In this document: in pieces, positions 11,365-21,386 of the stretch
Position numbering within the stretch: position 1 is the first letter of the stretch
How the letters are laid out: each line of letters opens with the position of its first letter
DNA from: Litorilituus lipolyticus
GTDB taxonomy: Bacteria; Pseudomonadota; Gammaproteobacteria; Enterobacterales; Alteromonadaceae
NCBI RefSeq assembly: GCF_006439335.1
Contig: NZ_SAWY01000009.1
Span: 163,457-227,456 of the forward strand
Reading direction: 5' to 3'
Length of the DNA stretch: 64,000 bases
Notes under the pieces: generated by a model
Databases searched by the model: none
The model's input: only the letters and a program-made list of their open reading frames with translations
What the model was told of the DNA's origin: nothing
Position numbers and translations under genes: made by a program

Positions 11365-12415
11365 TGAAACCCAAGAAATCGGTGAATTAGCCGCTGCGCC
11401 AACAGGTTTTGATGTTGACAAACTTGAAGGTGCGGAAAAAGCAGCCATTTTATTATTAAGTTTATCGGAAGAAGATGCCGCGCAAATTTTAAAACACTTA
11501 GAGCCGAAACAGGTTCAACAAGTGGGTACTGTGATGGCTGCAATGGAAGATTTTACTCAAGAAAAAATCACTGCTGTTCATAAATTATTTATTAATGAAA
11601 TTCAAAACTTCTCTACTATTGGTTTCCAAAGTGAAGAATTTGTGAGAAAAGCGTTAACTGCCGCGTTAGGTGAAGACAAAGCTGGTAATTTAATCGATCA
11701 AATTGTGATGGGTGGTGGCGCTAAAGGTTTAGATTCATTGAAATGGATGGATTCTAAGCAAGTAGCCAATATCATTCGGAATGAGCATCCTCAGATCCAA
11801 ACCATTGTTTTGTCTTATTTAGAACCAGAACAATCAGCAGAGATTATTGGCCAGTTTACAGAAAAAGTGCGTTTAGATTTAATGATGCGTATTGCTAATT
11901 TAGAAGAAGTTCAACCAGCGGCACTGCAAGAGTTAAATGAGATTATGGAGAAACAATTTGCAGGCCAAGCGGGTGCACAAGCAGCGAAGATGGGTGGATT
12001 AAAAGCTGCTGCAGATATCATGAACTACTTAGATACTAATGTTGAAGGTATGTTGATGGATTCAATTCGTGAAAATGACGAAGAAATGAGTCAACAAATT
12101 CAAGACTTAATGTTTGTCTTTGAGAATCTTGCCGATGTGGATGATCGTGGTATGCAAGCCATTTTACGAGAAGTTCAGCAAGAAGCGCTTATGAAAGCCA
12201 TTAAAGGTACTGATGAAGCATTGAAAGAGAAAATCTTAAGTAATATGTCTAAACGTGCTGCTGAAATGTTAGCTGATGATCTTGAAGCAATGGGGCCAGT
12301 TCGTATAAGTGAAGTTGAAGCGGCCCAAAAAGAAATTCTTTCAGTTGCTCGTCGTTTATCTGATGCTGGTGAAATTATGCTTGGTGGCGGTGGTGGTGGT
12401 GATGAGTTCTTATAA
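11357..12415 (+). CDS. fliG: Flagellar motor switch protein FliG
   Basis: A 352-residue rotor protein that binds FliF through its N-terminus, FliM in the middle and the stator through its C-terminus. Seen: GAEKAAILLLSLSEEDAAQILKHL, the EHPQ segment (NEHPQIQTIVLSYLEPEQSAEI) and the torque domain with FVFENLADVDDRGMQAILREV, then LKEKILSNMSKRAAEML. The last residues are a glycine run ending DEFL. The start overlaps the end of fliF by eight bases, indicating coupled translation. Confidence 0.96.
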   Translation: MSDETQEIGELAAAPTGFDVDKLEGAEKAAILLLSLSEEDAAQILKHLEPKQVQQVGTVMAAMEDFTQEKITAVHKLFINEIQNFSTIGFQSEEFVRKALTAALGEDKAGNLIDQIVMGGGAKGLDSLKWMDSKQVANIIRNEHPQIQTIVLSYLEPEQSAEIIGQFTEKVRLDLMMRIANLEEVQPAALQELNEIMEKQFAGQAGAQAAKMGGLKAAADIMNYLDTNVEGMLMDSIRENDEEMSQQIQDLMFVFENLADVDDRGMQAILREVQQEALMKAIKGTDEALKEKILSNMSKRAAEMLADDLEAMGPVRISEVEAAQKEILSVARRLSDAGEIMLGGGGGGDEFL

Positions 12416-12468
12416 GAACTTATCCCGTAAGTGATTCAAAAAACTAAAGTGGTTTAAAGGTTGTAATA

Positions 12469-13263
12469 ATGACTGAATACGGTGCTCCACCAGTTAAAAT
12501 TATTAAAGCAAAGCAACAAGAGGATCTTGATGTTTGGAATTTACCTAATGTTCAAGACAAAGATGCTGAGATAAATGACGAAAAAACTAATGCGTTGGGT
12601 AAAAGATCGAGCTGGCGATATGAGCCGCCCGAGGAAGTTGCTCCTGAGCCAGAGCCGTTAACAGCAAAAGAAATTGAAGAGATACGTCAAGCTGCCCACG
12701 ATGAAGGCTTTAATCAAGGTAAAGAAGAAGGATTTAGCCAAGGTTATGAAGAAGGAAAAGCGCAAGGTTTAGAAGACGGTAAGGCTAAAGGCATAGAAGA
12801 AGGTAATGCCTTAGGTTTAGAGCAAGGAAAGGAAACCATTAGTGAGCAATCTTTGGTATGGCAACAGCTAATTTCACAGCTCCATGAGCCTTTAAATAGC
12901 GTTGAAAAAAATGTTGAAGAACAGCTATTAACACTCGTTGTGCAGTTAACTGAAGCGGTTGTTCTGCAGGAAGCAAAAACCAACCCTGATATTTTAACAG
13001 CCGCGATATCACAAGGAATTAAAAGTCTACCTAGCCAAGACGTACAAACTCAAATTTATTTAAACCCTGATGACATTAAGCTTGTAGAGGAAGAGTTTGG
13101 CGAAACATATATTAGTGAGCAGGGCTGGCGATTACTGCCTGCACCGCAGTTTACTCAAGGCAGTTGTCAAATTGAAAACAGCACTTCTAATATTGATCTT
13201 CAAATGAAGTCTCGTTTAAAGCAGGTGTTGGAATCGTTCTTGCAAGATGCTTTACATCAATAA
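12469..13263 (+). CDS. fliH: Flagellar export regulator FliH
   Basis: A 264-residue partner of the export ATPase FliI. The middle part holds the glycine-rich helical repeat typical of FliH (EGFNQGKEEGFSQGYEEGKA and following GxxxG-like units, about residues 84-125). The C-terminal half resembles the V-ATPase subunit E-type domain. It lies between fliG and fliI, the usual order. Confidence 0.92.
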   Translation: MTEYGAPPVKIIKAKQQEDLDVWNLPNVQDKDAEINDEKTNALGKRSSWRYEPPEEVAPEPEPLTAKEIEEIRQAAHDEGFNQGKEEGFSQGYEEGKAQGLEDGKAKGIEEGNALGLEQGKETISEQSLVWQQLISQLHEPLNSVEKNVEEQLLTLVVQLTEAVVLQEAKTNPDILTAAISQGIKSLPSQDVQTQIYLNPDDIKLVEEEFGETYISEQGWRLLPAPQFTQGSCQIENSTSNIDLQMKSRLKQVLESFLQDALHQ

Positions 13264-13312
13264 ATAGCGATATAAATTATTAGTTTATTCGCTTTTACTT
13301 TCTTATAGGTAT

Positions 13313-14689
13313 GTGTCTTCTATGGTGGATAGTCTTCGTCTTACTGAGCGATTAAAGCAAAGTCAAAAATTTGTCCATGACTTTAAACAACCTGTTGCTG
13401 GCCGACTTGTCAGGGTTGTTGGCTTAACACTTGAAGCCGTTGGTGTAAAAGCTCCTGTTGGAAGCCAATGTCTTGTTGAAACTGCGCAAGGGGATTTACT
13501 CGCTGAGGTTGTGGGATTTGCTCAAGAAATAACTTACTTAATGCCTGAAGAAAGTTTAAAAGGTGTTTTACCCGGTGCCAGAGTTCTCCCTATAGGTACT
13601 AAGCTGCAGTTACCTTTATCAATGTCGTTATTAGGTCGGGTTATTGACGGTGTAGGAAAGCCACTTGATGGCCAAGGGCCTATACCGATTAATAATGACT
13701 ATGTTCACGACAGTAAGCCTATTAATCCGCTATCTAGAAGAGCCATTACTCAGCCGCTTGATGTTGGAGTGCGTTCTATCAATAGCTTTAATACCGTTGG
13801 CCAAGGGCAGCGTATGGGCTTGTTTGCTGGCTCGGGTGTAGGTAAAAGTGTGTTATTAGGCATGATGACACGAGGAACAACGGCTGATGTTGTTGTGGTT
13901 GGTCTTGTTGGTGAACGTGGTCGAGAAGTAAAAGAATTTATAGAAGAGATTTTAGGTGAAGAGGGCCGTAAACGTTCAGTAGTGGTTGCAGCTCCAGCAG
14001 ACAATTCACCGCTAATGCGATTGAAAGGATGTGAAACTGCAGTACAAATTAGTGAATATTTTCGTGATCAAGGTTTAAATGTTTTATTGCTGCTTGATTC
14101 GCTAACTCGATATGCTCAAGCACAACGTGAAATTGCATTAGCGGTAGGTGAGCCGCCAGCAACGAAAGGTTATCCACCTTCAGTCTTTTCAAAACTACCT
14201 CAATTGGTAGAACGAGCGGGTAACGGTGGTGATGGACAGGGCTCAATAACTGCATTTTATACGGTGTTAACTGAAGGTGATGATTTGCAAGATCCAATAG
14301 CCGATGCTGCAAGAGCTATACTAGATGGTCATATTGTTTTATCGAGAGATTTAGCTGATTCTGGTCATTATCCAGCAGTTGATATAGAAAGCTCTATTTC
14401 TCGGGTAATGCCTATGGTTACCAGCGAAGAACACCAAGAGTTAGCAAGACAGCTCAAGCAAATTTACGCTTTATATCAAGAGAATAAGGACTTAATAGCA
14501 ATAGGTGCATACACCAAAGGAAATGATCCAAGAATAGATCAGTCTATTAACGTTGTTCCTGTGATTAACTTCTTCTTACAACAAAAAATTAATGAAGTTA
14601 TTCCTTATGAACAAAGTTTAGAGCAACTCCAAGAGATTATTGCCGCAGCACATGCGCATAACCAGAATCAGAATCCAGCACAGGGTTGA
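13313..14689 (+). CDS. fliI: Flagellar export ATPase FliI
   Basis: A 458-residue F1-beta-like ATPase that drives flagellar type III export. Seen: the VGLTLEAVG beta-barrel segment, Walker A AGSGVGKS, the [13 protein letters not shown] motif, Walker [26 protein letters not shown] cut by family length, and [14 protein letters not shown]. The start is uncertain: GTG at 13313 has AGG three bases upstream, while the in-frame ATG at 13322 has a longer gap; the GTG is kept. It precedes fliJ by 31 bases. Confidence 0.95.
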   Translation: MSSMVDSLRLTERLKQSQKFVHDFKQPVAGRLVRVVGLTLEAVGVKAPVGSQCLVETAQGDLLAEVVGFAQEITYLMPEESLKGVLPGARVLPIGTKLQLPLSMSLLGRVIDGVGKPLDGQGPIPINNDYVHDSKPINPLSRRAITQPLDVGVRSINSFNTVGQGQRMGLFAGSGVGKSVLLGMMTRGTTADVVVVGLVGERGREVKEFIEEILGEEGRKRSVVVAAPADNSPLMRLKGCETAVQISEYFRDQGLNVLLLLDSLTRYAQAQREIALAVGEPPATKGYPPSVFSKLPQLVERAGNGGDGQGSITAFYTVLTEGDDLQDPIADAARAILDGHIVLSRDLADSGHYPAVDIESSISRVMPMVTSEEHQELARQLKQIYALYQENKDLIAIGAYTKGNDPRIDQSINVVPVINFFLQQKINEVIPYEQSLEQLQEIIAAAHAHNQNQNPAQG

Positions 14690-14720
14690 TTTTCTCACTA
14701 ATTGATAAGAGATAAGCATC

Positions 14721-15164
14721 ATGGCGAAAAACCAATTAGAAACCTTATTAAAGTTTGAGAAAGATAAAGAGCGAGCGTGTATTGAGCAGTTACAGCAAGC
14801 TGAAAATGAATATCAGCAAAATGTCTCTCGTTTACAAGGGGTTGCTGATTACCGCCTTGAATATATGAGACGTCTAAGTCAAAGAGCTGAGCAAGGGTTA
14901 GATAGCTCAACGTACAGTCATTATCATGCATTTATTGCTAAGTTAGATAATGCTTCTGAACAAGTAGAAATTGCGATGAAACAGGCACAAGCGCTTGTTG
15001 TACAATGTAAAGCAGTTTGGTTAAAGCAACGTCAAAAAGTTCAAGCCGTAGAGTCATTACAAGATAAAAGAAATGCAAAATTAATGATAATAGCGAATAA
15101 GAAAGAGCAAGCTATGTTTGATGAGATTGCGACACAACAATTTATCCGCAGAAAAACAAGTTAA
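14721..15164 (+). CDS. fliJ: Flagellar export protein FliJ
   Basis: A 147-residue, almost wholly helical coiled-coil protein (LETLLKFEKDKERACIEQLQQ onward), the usual size and composition of FliJ, the stalk of the export ATPase and escort for export chaperones. It is last in the fliE-J group. Identification rests mainly on position and coiled-coil content because FliJ sequences diverge quickly. Confidence 0.88.
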   Translation: MAKNQLETLLKFEKDKERACIEQLQQAENEYQQNVSRLQGVADYRLEYMRRLSQRAEQGLDSSTYSHYHAFIAKLDNASEQVEIAMKQAQALVVQCKAVWLKQRQKVQAVESLQDKRNAKLMIIANKKEQAMFDEIATQQFIRRKTS

Positions 15165-15218
15165 CTTCAACAAAGGAAAATCGCTTCTTAATAAAGTAAA
15201 TACTAAATTTAACTTAGG

Positions 15219-15234
15219 TGGAATGAATATTGCT
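15219..15234 (+). promoter_or_regulatory. Candidate sigma-54 promoter of fliK
   Basis: TGGAATGAATATTGCT has GG at 15220-15221 and GC at 15232-15233 with exact ten-base spacing and a good TTGCT element; the usual C after GG is missing. It lies about 165 bases before the fliK ATG, so the 5' leader would be about 150 bases. fliKLMNOPQ is a FlrC-dependent operon in Vibrio. Confidence 0.6.
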
Positions 15235-15396
15235 TTTAATTAAGATAAGAATATTTATTGTTAAGTTAAATGAAAAATTTAAGCTTAGTTTAGAGCGATA
15301 TCACCAATAACATGTGTGGTTTATTGTCAATTTCTTACTAAGTTATTTTATCGAATAGCGCGTTTTTGTGTCTCATTTATTAAAGGCTAGGTTTTT

Positions 15397-17748
15397 ATGC
15401 AACAAGTAAGTGCTTCATCTATTTTATTGTCACAAGATACTGATATAAATAGTAAAGATATATCTAACCAGGCCACTTCTTCAGAAAAAGGAAGTGACTT
15501 TTCTAGTTTTGTTGAACAGCATATGGACAAAAAAGGCAATAAGCAAAGTCAACATGGCATGACGGAAAGTACGCGCAAAGCAGAGCAAAACTCTCAAGCG
15601 GCAAAGAATGAATCAAAAGTAACTAACAGTGGCAATAATGATCATTCAAAAATTTCAGCTGATGAAGAAAAATCGTCAACTCACGATGCATCTAAAGAAA
15701 AAGAAACCTTGTTGAATCAAAGTAATGAAGAGCAATCAAACGAGAGTGAAACCGCTGAACTTGCTCAAGACGTTGCAGAAAATGCTGAAGCTGAACCACA
15801 CAGTGAGTCACTAAAAAAATCAGAGCAGTTGATAACCTTACTTTATAATGCAGACAACACGCTGAAAAAGCAGGGACAGAGTAATCCTAAGTTTGACGAG
15901 GGTAAGGCTGATACAAAACTATCAAATGATGTATTAGCATTAGATAGCTCCTCAGATCAGAATGGTGAATCTGAAAATCATAGTTTAAAAGCGTTTGTTG
16001 AGGGGGTAAAAGGTGAAGCACAATCATCTCCAACCAAAGCACAGTTACCTCAAAACAGAACTATTGAACAGCTTGAGCAGAATGCGGCAAAGAATGTTGA
16101 AGGAAAATCGATAACTAATAATGGCGCGGATGCAAAACAAAAGCTTGAGCAAGCTCCTTTAAACCCTATTTTAAAAGATGCTGCTTTACATCAAAAACAA
16201 GCTGAAGCAGTAGCTGATTATCTTGATATAGAAGAAACAGCCGATACTGCTACTCAAAATAAAGTTTCAAAAGTTAATATTAGTTCGTCTGATAATGTCT
16301 TGCCTACTAAGGTTATCGTGAAAAATGCAGAGAAAAGTATTGTAGAAACAATAGATTCAGAGCAAGGCATTGCAAGGGGAGTGAGTTCAGAGCAAAGCGT
16401 TATTAATGCGAAAGGTATGGGAGTAGGGGCTAGTAGCAAACAACTTGCTAGTGATGAACGCTTAATCCTTTCAGCAGCTCAACTTGCTAGTTTAAAGTCA
16501 AATGAGAAAAATGAACATACGGGCTTACCTAAGTCACATGATGAAATAACTTTAATAAAAGCACAAAATGCTACTCAGTCATCAGGTATTGTTTTACCAG
16601 AAGCTGCAAAAGTCGCTGCTATTGGTAATAGAACAGATGATCAGCAGCAATTAGCGGCAACATTAGCTAACTTATCTCCACACGATAAAAAGGTTCATAA
16701 ATACGTAGGTACACCTTCTTCATTTGATGAGAGTAACTTAGTCAAAGTGCAAAATATCAGTCAGTCATCCGGTGCTATTTTACCGGAAGCTGCAAAAGTT
16801 GCTGCTATTGGCAATATAACAGATGATCAGCAGCAATTAGCGGCAACATTAGCTAACTTATCTCCGCACGATGATGACTCAGTTGGTTTGTCGACTAATG
16901 AGTCCAATAACAAGTCAGTTACAGGTAAAGAAGCGCAACCTCAAAGTTTGTTTAATAATACCGTTAAACAAATAAAGTCTGAGTCTCAAAAAGTTGTCCA
17001 ATCTACCATAGCAGATGAAGTAATATCTTCCAATAAGGAGAAAATGGCTATGGAAGAGGTTGTAGGGCAATTGGCAAGTGATGAGCTAGTTAATGGAAAA
17101 GTTACCCCATCTATTGATAATACGACAAAAAATATAACCAATAAAAATGAAGTAAACCCTGCAACACTTGCTTCTTATAATAGAAATACAATAGCCTCTA
17201 GCAGTTCAACCCTAGAAAATTATAATAATTTTGTCGCGCAACAAGCGAGTGAAGTACTTAATCATAATGTTGCTTCTGATACTGCGCAGATTCAAAAATC
17301 TAACGTTCAACTCCATCAAGAGACTATTTCTATCTTTAGGAAAGATTTTGCAGATGCAGTTAAAGACAAAGTGATGCTAGTGATTTCACAAAAACTTCAA
17401 CAGTTTGATATTTCGTTAGATCCACCAGAGTTCGGCAATATGCAAGTACGTGTTAATTTGCAAGGAGAGCAGGCTGCCGTTAATTTTATCGTGCAAAATC
17501 AGCAGGCAAAAGACGCCTTAGAACAAAATATGCACAAGCTTAAAGATATGCTAGCTGAACAAGGCGTTGATGTTGGTGGCGCGAATGTAGAACAACAAAG
17601 TAAGCAAGACGGTGAAACTGAGCAAGGGCAATTAAGTCATCAAGCTCAAAATGGCTTTGCAACTCAAGATGCTGATGATGCTGTGGAGCATATATTATCA
17701 CCTAATTTGGTTGATTCTTCAGCAATGAGTGTTGATTATTACGCATAA
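15397..17748 (+). CDS. fliK: Flagellar hook-length control protein FliK
   Basis: A 783-residue secreted ruler protein that sets hook length and switches export specificity. Most of it is low-complexity, rich in Ser, Asn, Gln, Glu and Lys, as in other long FliK proteins. The conserved C-terminal domain is clear: VMLVISQKLQQFDISLDPPE, then FGNMQVRVNLQGEQAAVNF and ALEQNMHKLKDMLAEQGV (about 668-730). An internal tandem duplication covers residues 394-492. The length is well above the roughly 400 residues of enteric FliK. It is the first gene after a separate sigma-54 promoter. Confidence 0.9.
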   Translation: MQQVSASSILLSQDTDINSKDISNQATSSEKGSDFSSFVEQHMDKKGNKQSQHGMTESTRKAEQNSQAAKNESKVTNSGNNDHSKISADEEKSSTHDASKEKETLLNQSNEEQSNESETAELAQDVAENAEAEPHSESLKKSEQLITLLYNADNTLKKQGQSNPKFDEGKADTKLSNDVLALDSSSDQNGESENHSLKAFVEGVKGEAQSSPTKAQLPQNRTIEQLEQNAAKNVEGKSITNNGADAKQKLEQAPLNPILKDAALHQKQAEAVADYLDIEETADTATQNKVSKVNISSSDNVLPTKVIVKNAEKSIVETIDSEQGIARGVSSEQSVINAKGMGVGASSKQLASDERLILSAAQLASLKSNEKNEHTGLPKSHDEITLIKAQNATQSSGIVLPEAAKVAAIGNRTDDQQQLAATLANLSPHDKKVHKYVGTPSSFDESNLVKVQNISQSSGAILPEAAKVAAIGNITDDQQQLAATLANLSPHDDDSVGLSTNESNNKSVTGKEAQPQSLFNNTVKQIKSESQKVVQSTIADEVISSNKEKMAMEEVVGQLASDELVNGKVTPSIDNTTKNITNKNEVNPATLASYNRNTIASSSSTLENYNNFVAQQASEVLNHNVASDTAQIQKSNVQLHQETISIFRKDFADAVKDKVMLVISQKLQQFDISLDPPEFGNMQVRVNLQGEQAAVNFIVQNQQAKDALEQNMHKLKDMLAEQGVDVGGANVEQQSKQDGETEQGQLSHQAQNGFATQDADDAVEHILSPNLVDSSAMSVDYYA
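16576..16872 (+). repeat. Tandem duplication inside fliK
   Basis: Two copies of a 37-codon block (16576-16686 and 16762-16872, offset 186 bases) encode QSSG..LPEAAKVAAIGN.TDDQQQLAATLANLSPHD with only three amino-acid differences. The sequence between them also aligns with the stretch before copy one, with a two-codon indel, so the duplicated unit is about 62 codons. Confidence 0.9.
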
Positions 17749-17864
17749 TCACTTTAAATGTGATTAACTTTTGCAAAAGCCATTGGCTAGAGGGCTTTTC
17801 GAGGATATATTATCAGTAATAATGACTTAGCAGTATAGCGAAGAGAATTTAAAAAGGGTTTGTA

Positions 17865-18422
17865 ATGGCAGAAGATAAAGAAAAAGGTAAAGACGGTGAG
17901 TTAGAACTTGATAAATCTGGCGGTAAAAAGAAGCTGATCATCATTATCATTGCCGTTGTGGTGTTATTAGGTGGCGGAGCAGGTGGCTATTTTTTCTTTA
18001 TGGCTGGCGGGGATGAACCTGCTGCACAAGAACAAGCAACTACTGAAGGTGGTAGTGAGGCGGGAGAAAGTCAACCAAACCCCGATGCTGGACCGCAAGT
18101 TGGAAGTGCATTATACGTTCCTATGCCAAGGCCGTTTCGTTTTAATGTGCCTGGTGCCGCTAGAGATAGGTTTGTTGAAATTAGAGTGCAACTTTTAGTG
18201 CGTGGTGGTGACAACGAAGAAAATGCCAAAATGCATATTCCGTTAATTGAGAGCACATTGTTGGGTATTTTTTCGCAAGCAAATGCTGATGATTTAGCAA
18301 CCAGTGCAGGAAAAGTTACTTTAAAACAACAGTCATTAGCTGCTGTACAGAAAGTGATGACTGATGTAGAAGGTAATAAAACTGTTGAGAAAGTATTATT
18401 TACTGGCTTTGTAATGCAGTAA
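17865..18422 (+). CDS. fliL: Flagellar basal body-associated protein FliL
   Basis: A 185-residue single-pass inner-membrane protein that supports stator function. It has a charged cytoplasmic start, a membrane segment KLIIIIIAVVVLLGGGAGGY (about 23-43), a Pro/Glu-rich linker and a periplasmic domain with YVPMPRPFRFNV and RFVEIRVQLLVRG. The C-terminal KVLFTGFVMQ matches the family ending. A short hairpin (AAAAGCC/GGCTTTT, 17775-17799) lies between fliK and fliL and could damp read-through. Confidence 0.92.
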   Translation: MAEDKEKGKDGELELDKSGGKKKLIIIIIAVVVLLGGGAGGYFFFMAGGDEPAAQEQATTEGGSEAGESQPNPDAGPQVGSALYVPMPRPFRFNVPGAARDRFVEIRVQLLVRGGDNEENAKMHIPLIESTLLGIFSQANADDLATSAGKVTLKQQSLAAVQKVMTDVEGNKTVEKVLFTGFVMQ

Positions 18423-18481
18423 CTAATATATGTATTAATAACTTATTTTAGTTGTTTAACTACAAATAAAGAGAAAAGCGT

Positions 18482-19546
18482 GTGAGTGATTTATTATCGC
18501 AAGACGAAATTGATGCGTTGTTACATGGTGTTGATGACGTTGAAGAAGAGGAAATAATTGAGGATGTTGTCGAACGAAACGATGGCACCTCAGATTATGA
18601 TTTCTCTTCACAAGACAGAATTGTTCGTGGCCGAATGCCAACCTTGGAAATGGTTAACGAACGTTTTGCTCGCCATATGCGTATTAGTTTATTCAATATG
18701 ATGCGCCGTACTGCAGAAGTCTCCATTAATGGTATCCAAATGATAAAGTTTGGAGAATACATTCATACGTTATTTGTACCGACCAGTTTAAATATGGTGC
18801 GCTTTCGCCCACTTAAAGGTACAGCCTTAATTACCATGGAGGCGCGCTTAGTTTTTATTTTGGTTGATAACTTTTTTGGTGGTGATGGTCGATATCATGC
18901 CAAAATTGAAGGGCGAGAATTTACTCCGACTGAGCGTCGAATCATTCAAATGTTGTTAAAACTTATTTTTGAAGACTATAAAGAAGCTTGGTCACCAGTG
19001 ATGGATGTGTCATTTGAATATTTAGATTCAGAAGTAAACCCCTCTATGGCAAACATTGTTAGCCCTACTGAAGTGGTGGTTATCAGTTCCTTCCATATTG
19101 AATTAGACGGCGGTGGCGGTGATTTTCATGTGGCATTACCTTATTCAATGTTAGAGCCTATTCGAGAATTGCTGGATGCCGGTGTGCAAAGTGATAAAGA
19201 AGATACCGATATGCGTTGGTCTAAAGCTTTGCGTGATGAAATTATGGATGTTCCTGTAGCCATTAATACTAAATTTTTAGAAGTGGATATTCCTTTAAGC
19301 CAAGTGATGGAGCTTCAAGCGGGAGATATAATCCCTATTGAAATGCCTGAAAGTATTACAGTGTTGATTGAAGATCTTCCAACATTTAGAGCTAAACTAG
19401 GTCGCAGTCGTGACAACGTAGCGTTGAAAATAGAATCAAAAATTAAACGACCTGAATCGGTTAAATCAGAACTAACGATATTAACAAAAGGCGGTAAACG
19501 CCTTGATAGTGATGCAGAGCTACATCTGCTTGAAGATGATTTATAA
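18482..19546 (+). CDS. fliM: Flagellar motor switch protein FliM
   Basis: A 354-residue C-ring protein. The N-terminal LLSQDEIDALLHGV is the CheY-P binding peptide. The middle CheC-like domain begins near RIVRGRMPTLEMVNERFARH, and the C-terminal SpoA domain contains VALKIESKIK. The start is GTG at 18482, with AGAG-type purines upstream. CheY-P from the cheY gene in this window would bind here to change rotation. Confidence 0.95.
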   Translation: MSDLLSQDEIDALLHGVDDVEEEEIIEDVVERNDGTSDYDFSSQDRIVRGRMPTLEMVNERFARHMRISLFNMMRRTAEVSINGIQMIKFGEYIHTLFVPTSLNMVRFRPLKGTALITMEARLVFILVDNFFGGDGRYHAKIEGREFTPTERRIIQMLLKLIFEDYKEAWSPVMDVSFEYLDSEVNPSMANIVSPTEVVVISSFHIELDGGGGDFHVALPYSMLEPIRELLDAGVQSDKEDTDMRWSKALRDEIMDVPVAINTKFLEVDIPLSQVMELQAGDIIPIEMPESITVLIEDLPTFRAKLGRSRDNVALKIESKIKRPESVKSELTILTKGGKRLDSDAELHLLEDDL

Positions 19547-19598
19547 ATAGCATTGTTATCGTTAGTAAATAAAGAATTGTTAAGTTGAGGCAAATGGT

Positions 19599-20000
19599 AT
19601 GAGTGAAAAAGATGAAGATCTGAGCATGTGGGATGAAGCACTTGATGAGCAAGCTGAGGCAAAAGAAGCTTCTGAAAATGCCGAGCCTGTAGAGTTAGAA
19701 GAGTTAACTGAAGATGAGTCTCCAATAACAGGCGAAGAAAAGCGAAAATTAGATGCTATTCTCGATATTCCAGTGACAATTTCAATGGAAGTTGGACGAA
19801 GCCATATTAGCATTAGAAATCTGCTACAACTTAACCAAGGCTCAGTGGTTGAACTTGATAGAGTTGCTGGTGAGTCCCTTGATGTTTTAGTCAATGGCAC
19901 ATTAATCGCTCATGGTGAAGTTGTTGTTGTTAATGATAAATTTGGTATTCGTTTAACGGATGTTATTAGCCAAATTGAACGAATTAAAAAGTTAAAATAA
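19599..20000 (+). CDS. fliN: Flagellar motor switch protein FliN
   Basis: A 133-residue C-ring protein with an acidic N-terminal extension (about 1-50) and a SpoA domain: ILDIPVTISMEVGRSHISIR, LLQLNQGSVVELDRVAGE, then LIAHGEVVVVNDKFGIRLTD. It follows fliM and precedes fliO, the standard order. Confidence 0.96.
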   Translation: MSEKDEDLSMWDEALDEQAEAKEASENAEPVELEELTEDESPITGEEKRKLDAILDIPVTISMEVGRSHISIRNLLQLNQGSVVELDRVAGESLDVLVNGTLIAHGEVVVVNDKFGIRLTDVISQIERIKKLK

Positions 20001-20009
20001 GCATTCTTT

Positions 20010-20468
20010 ATGTTGTCTTTATTAAGTTTTATCAAAAAGCTAACTATCTTTTTAATTATTAATGCCTATATTACGATAACTTACGCAGCCGAGGCCACAG
20101 AAAAGGCCTCCCCGGAGGTGGGCAAACATGTGATGGCAAACATGGATTCAGGCAGTATGATTTTGTCTTTATTAATGGTATTAGCGTTAATTGTTGTGAG
20201 CGCTTTGCTATTAAAGCGATTTAACTTTGTGCAGCAAAACTCCGGTCAACTTAAAGTGATTGCAAGTTTACCGATTGGAACAAAAGAAAAACTAGTCGTT
20301 GTACAGGTAGGAGAAAAGCAGTTGCTATTAGGTGTAACCTCTTCACAAATCACTTTGATTGATAGCACTATTGAGCAAATGATCGTAAACGAAAGTCCAC
20401 CGGTAGAATTACCTGCAAATATTGCTAAATTTTTTAAGCAAAAAAATAATACGGAAAAAGTTAATTAG
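20010..20468 (+). CDS. fliO: Flagellar biosynthetic protein FliO
   Basis: A 152-residue membrane protein that helps assemble the FliPQR export gate. An N-terminal hydrophobic segment (about 9-27) ends at TYAAEA, consistent with a signal peptide. A second membrane helix, MILSLLMVLALIVVSALLL, is followed by a cytoplasmic domain with ASLPIGTKEKLVVVQVGEKQLLLGVT, the FliO signature. It starts 10 bases after fliN. Confidence 0.92.
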   Translation: MLSLLSFIKKLTIFLIINAYITITYAAEATEKASPEVGKHVMANMDSGSMILSLLMVLALIVVSALLLKRFNFVQQNSGQLKVIASLPIGTKEKLVVVQVGEKQLLLGVTSSQITLIDSTIEQMIVNESPPVELPANIAKFFKQKNNTEKVN

Positions 20469-20524
20469 TGATATTGTTTTACAAGAAATTTTCTTTGAAA
20501 AGTGGTTTGAGTTCAACTTATTAT

Positions 20525-20547
20525 AGGTAGCGATTAACATGCTACCT
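20525..20547 (+). terminator. Hairpin between fliO and fliP
   Basis: AGGTAGC and GCTACCT form a 7-bp stem with a 9-base loop, followed by CGTATTTT. It lies inside the operon, so it may be a partial terminator or an RNA-processing hairpin that sets the fliP-flhB level. Confidence 0.3.
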
Positions 20548-20573
20548 CGTATTTTACTGACAAAAGGGACTCT

Positions 20574-21335
20574 ATGAAAAAGGTCGCACTAGCACTTACG
20601 GTTTTGGTTTGTGTTTTAGCATCAAGCTTTGGTGTATATGCAGCAGATGATTTGTCTTTATCAGCTTTAACATTGACCACCAACCCCGACGGTTCGCAAG
20701 AGTATTCCGTAACACTGCAAATTTTAATCTTCATGACGGCGCTGAGTTTTATACCCGCCGCTATTATCATGATGACTTCATTTACTCGTATTGTTGTTGT
20801 GATGGCAATTTTACGTCAAGCTTTTGGTTTACAGCAGACACCTTCTAATCAAGTTATTATTGGATTAACATTATTTCTGACCTTATTTATCATGACACCT
20901 GTTTATAATCAGGTAAATGAAACCGCGATTCAGCCTTATTTAGCCGACCAATTAACCTCAGTTGAAGCGATAGATAGAGGAAAAATCCCACTGCGCGCCT
21001 TTATGCTAGAGCAAACTCGAGTAAAAGATTTAGATACTTTATCAGCGATGGCCGGTATAGAAACCGTTGATAAGCCAACTGATTTACCTATGACCGTTAT
21101 CATCCCTGCCTTTATTATTAGCGAGTTAAAAACGGCTTTTCAAATAGGTTTTATCCTGTTTATTCCTTTTCTCATTATAGATTTGGTTGTGGCGAGTATC
21201 TTAATGGCCATGGGTATGATGATGTTATCTCCTATGATAGTTTCCTTACCATTTAAGCTTATGTTGTTTGTTTTAGTAGATGGTTGGAATTTAGTTATAG
21301 GAACGATTGCTACCAGCTATGGTATGGGCAGCTGA
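20574..21335 (+). CDS. fliP: Flagellar export gate protein FliP
   Basis: A 253-residue core subunit of the type III export gate. It has a signal peptide (MKKVALALTVLVCVLASSFG, cleavage near YAA-DD), then the family blocks MTALSFIPAAIIMMTSFTRI, LRQAFGLQQTPSNQVIIGL and LPFKLMLFVLVDGWNLV. Cleaved FliP precursors are known in the family. It is followed by fliQ after 51 bases. Confidence 0.96.
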   Translation: MKKVALALTVLVCVLASSFGVYAADDLSLSALTLTTNPDGSQEYSVTLQILIFMTALSFIPAAIIMMTSFTRIVVVMAILRQAFGLQQTPSNQVIIGLTLFLTLFIMTPVYNQVNETAIQPYLADQLTSVEAIDRGKIPLRAFMLEQTRVKDLDTLSAMAGIETVDKPTDLPMTVIIPAFIISELKTAFQIGFILFIPFLIIDLVVASILMAMGMMMLSPMIVSLPFKLMLFVLVDGWNLVIGTIATSYGMGS

Positions 21336-21386
21336 TGATGAATATGAAACCAGCATTACTCGTTCATAATATATTAGGGGATTGTG

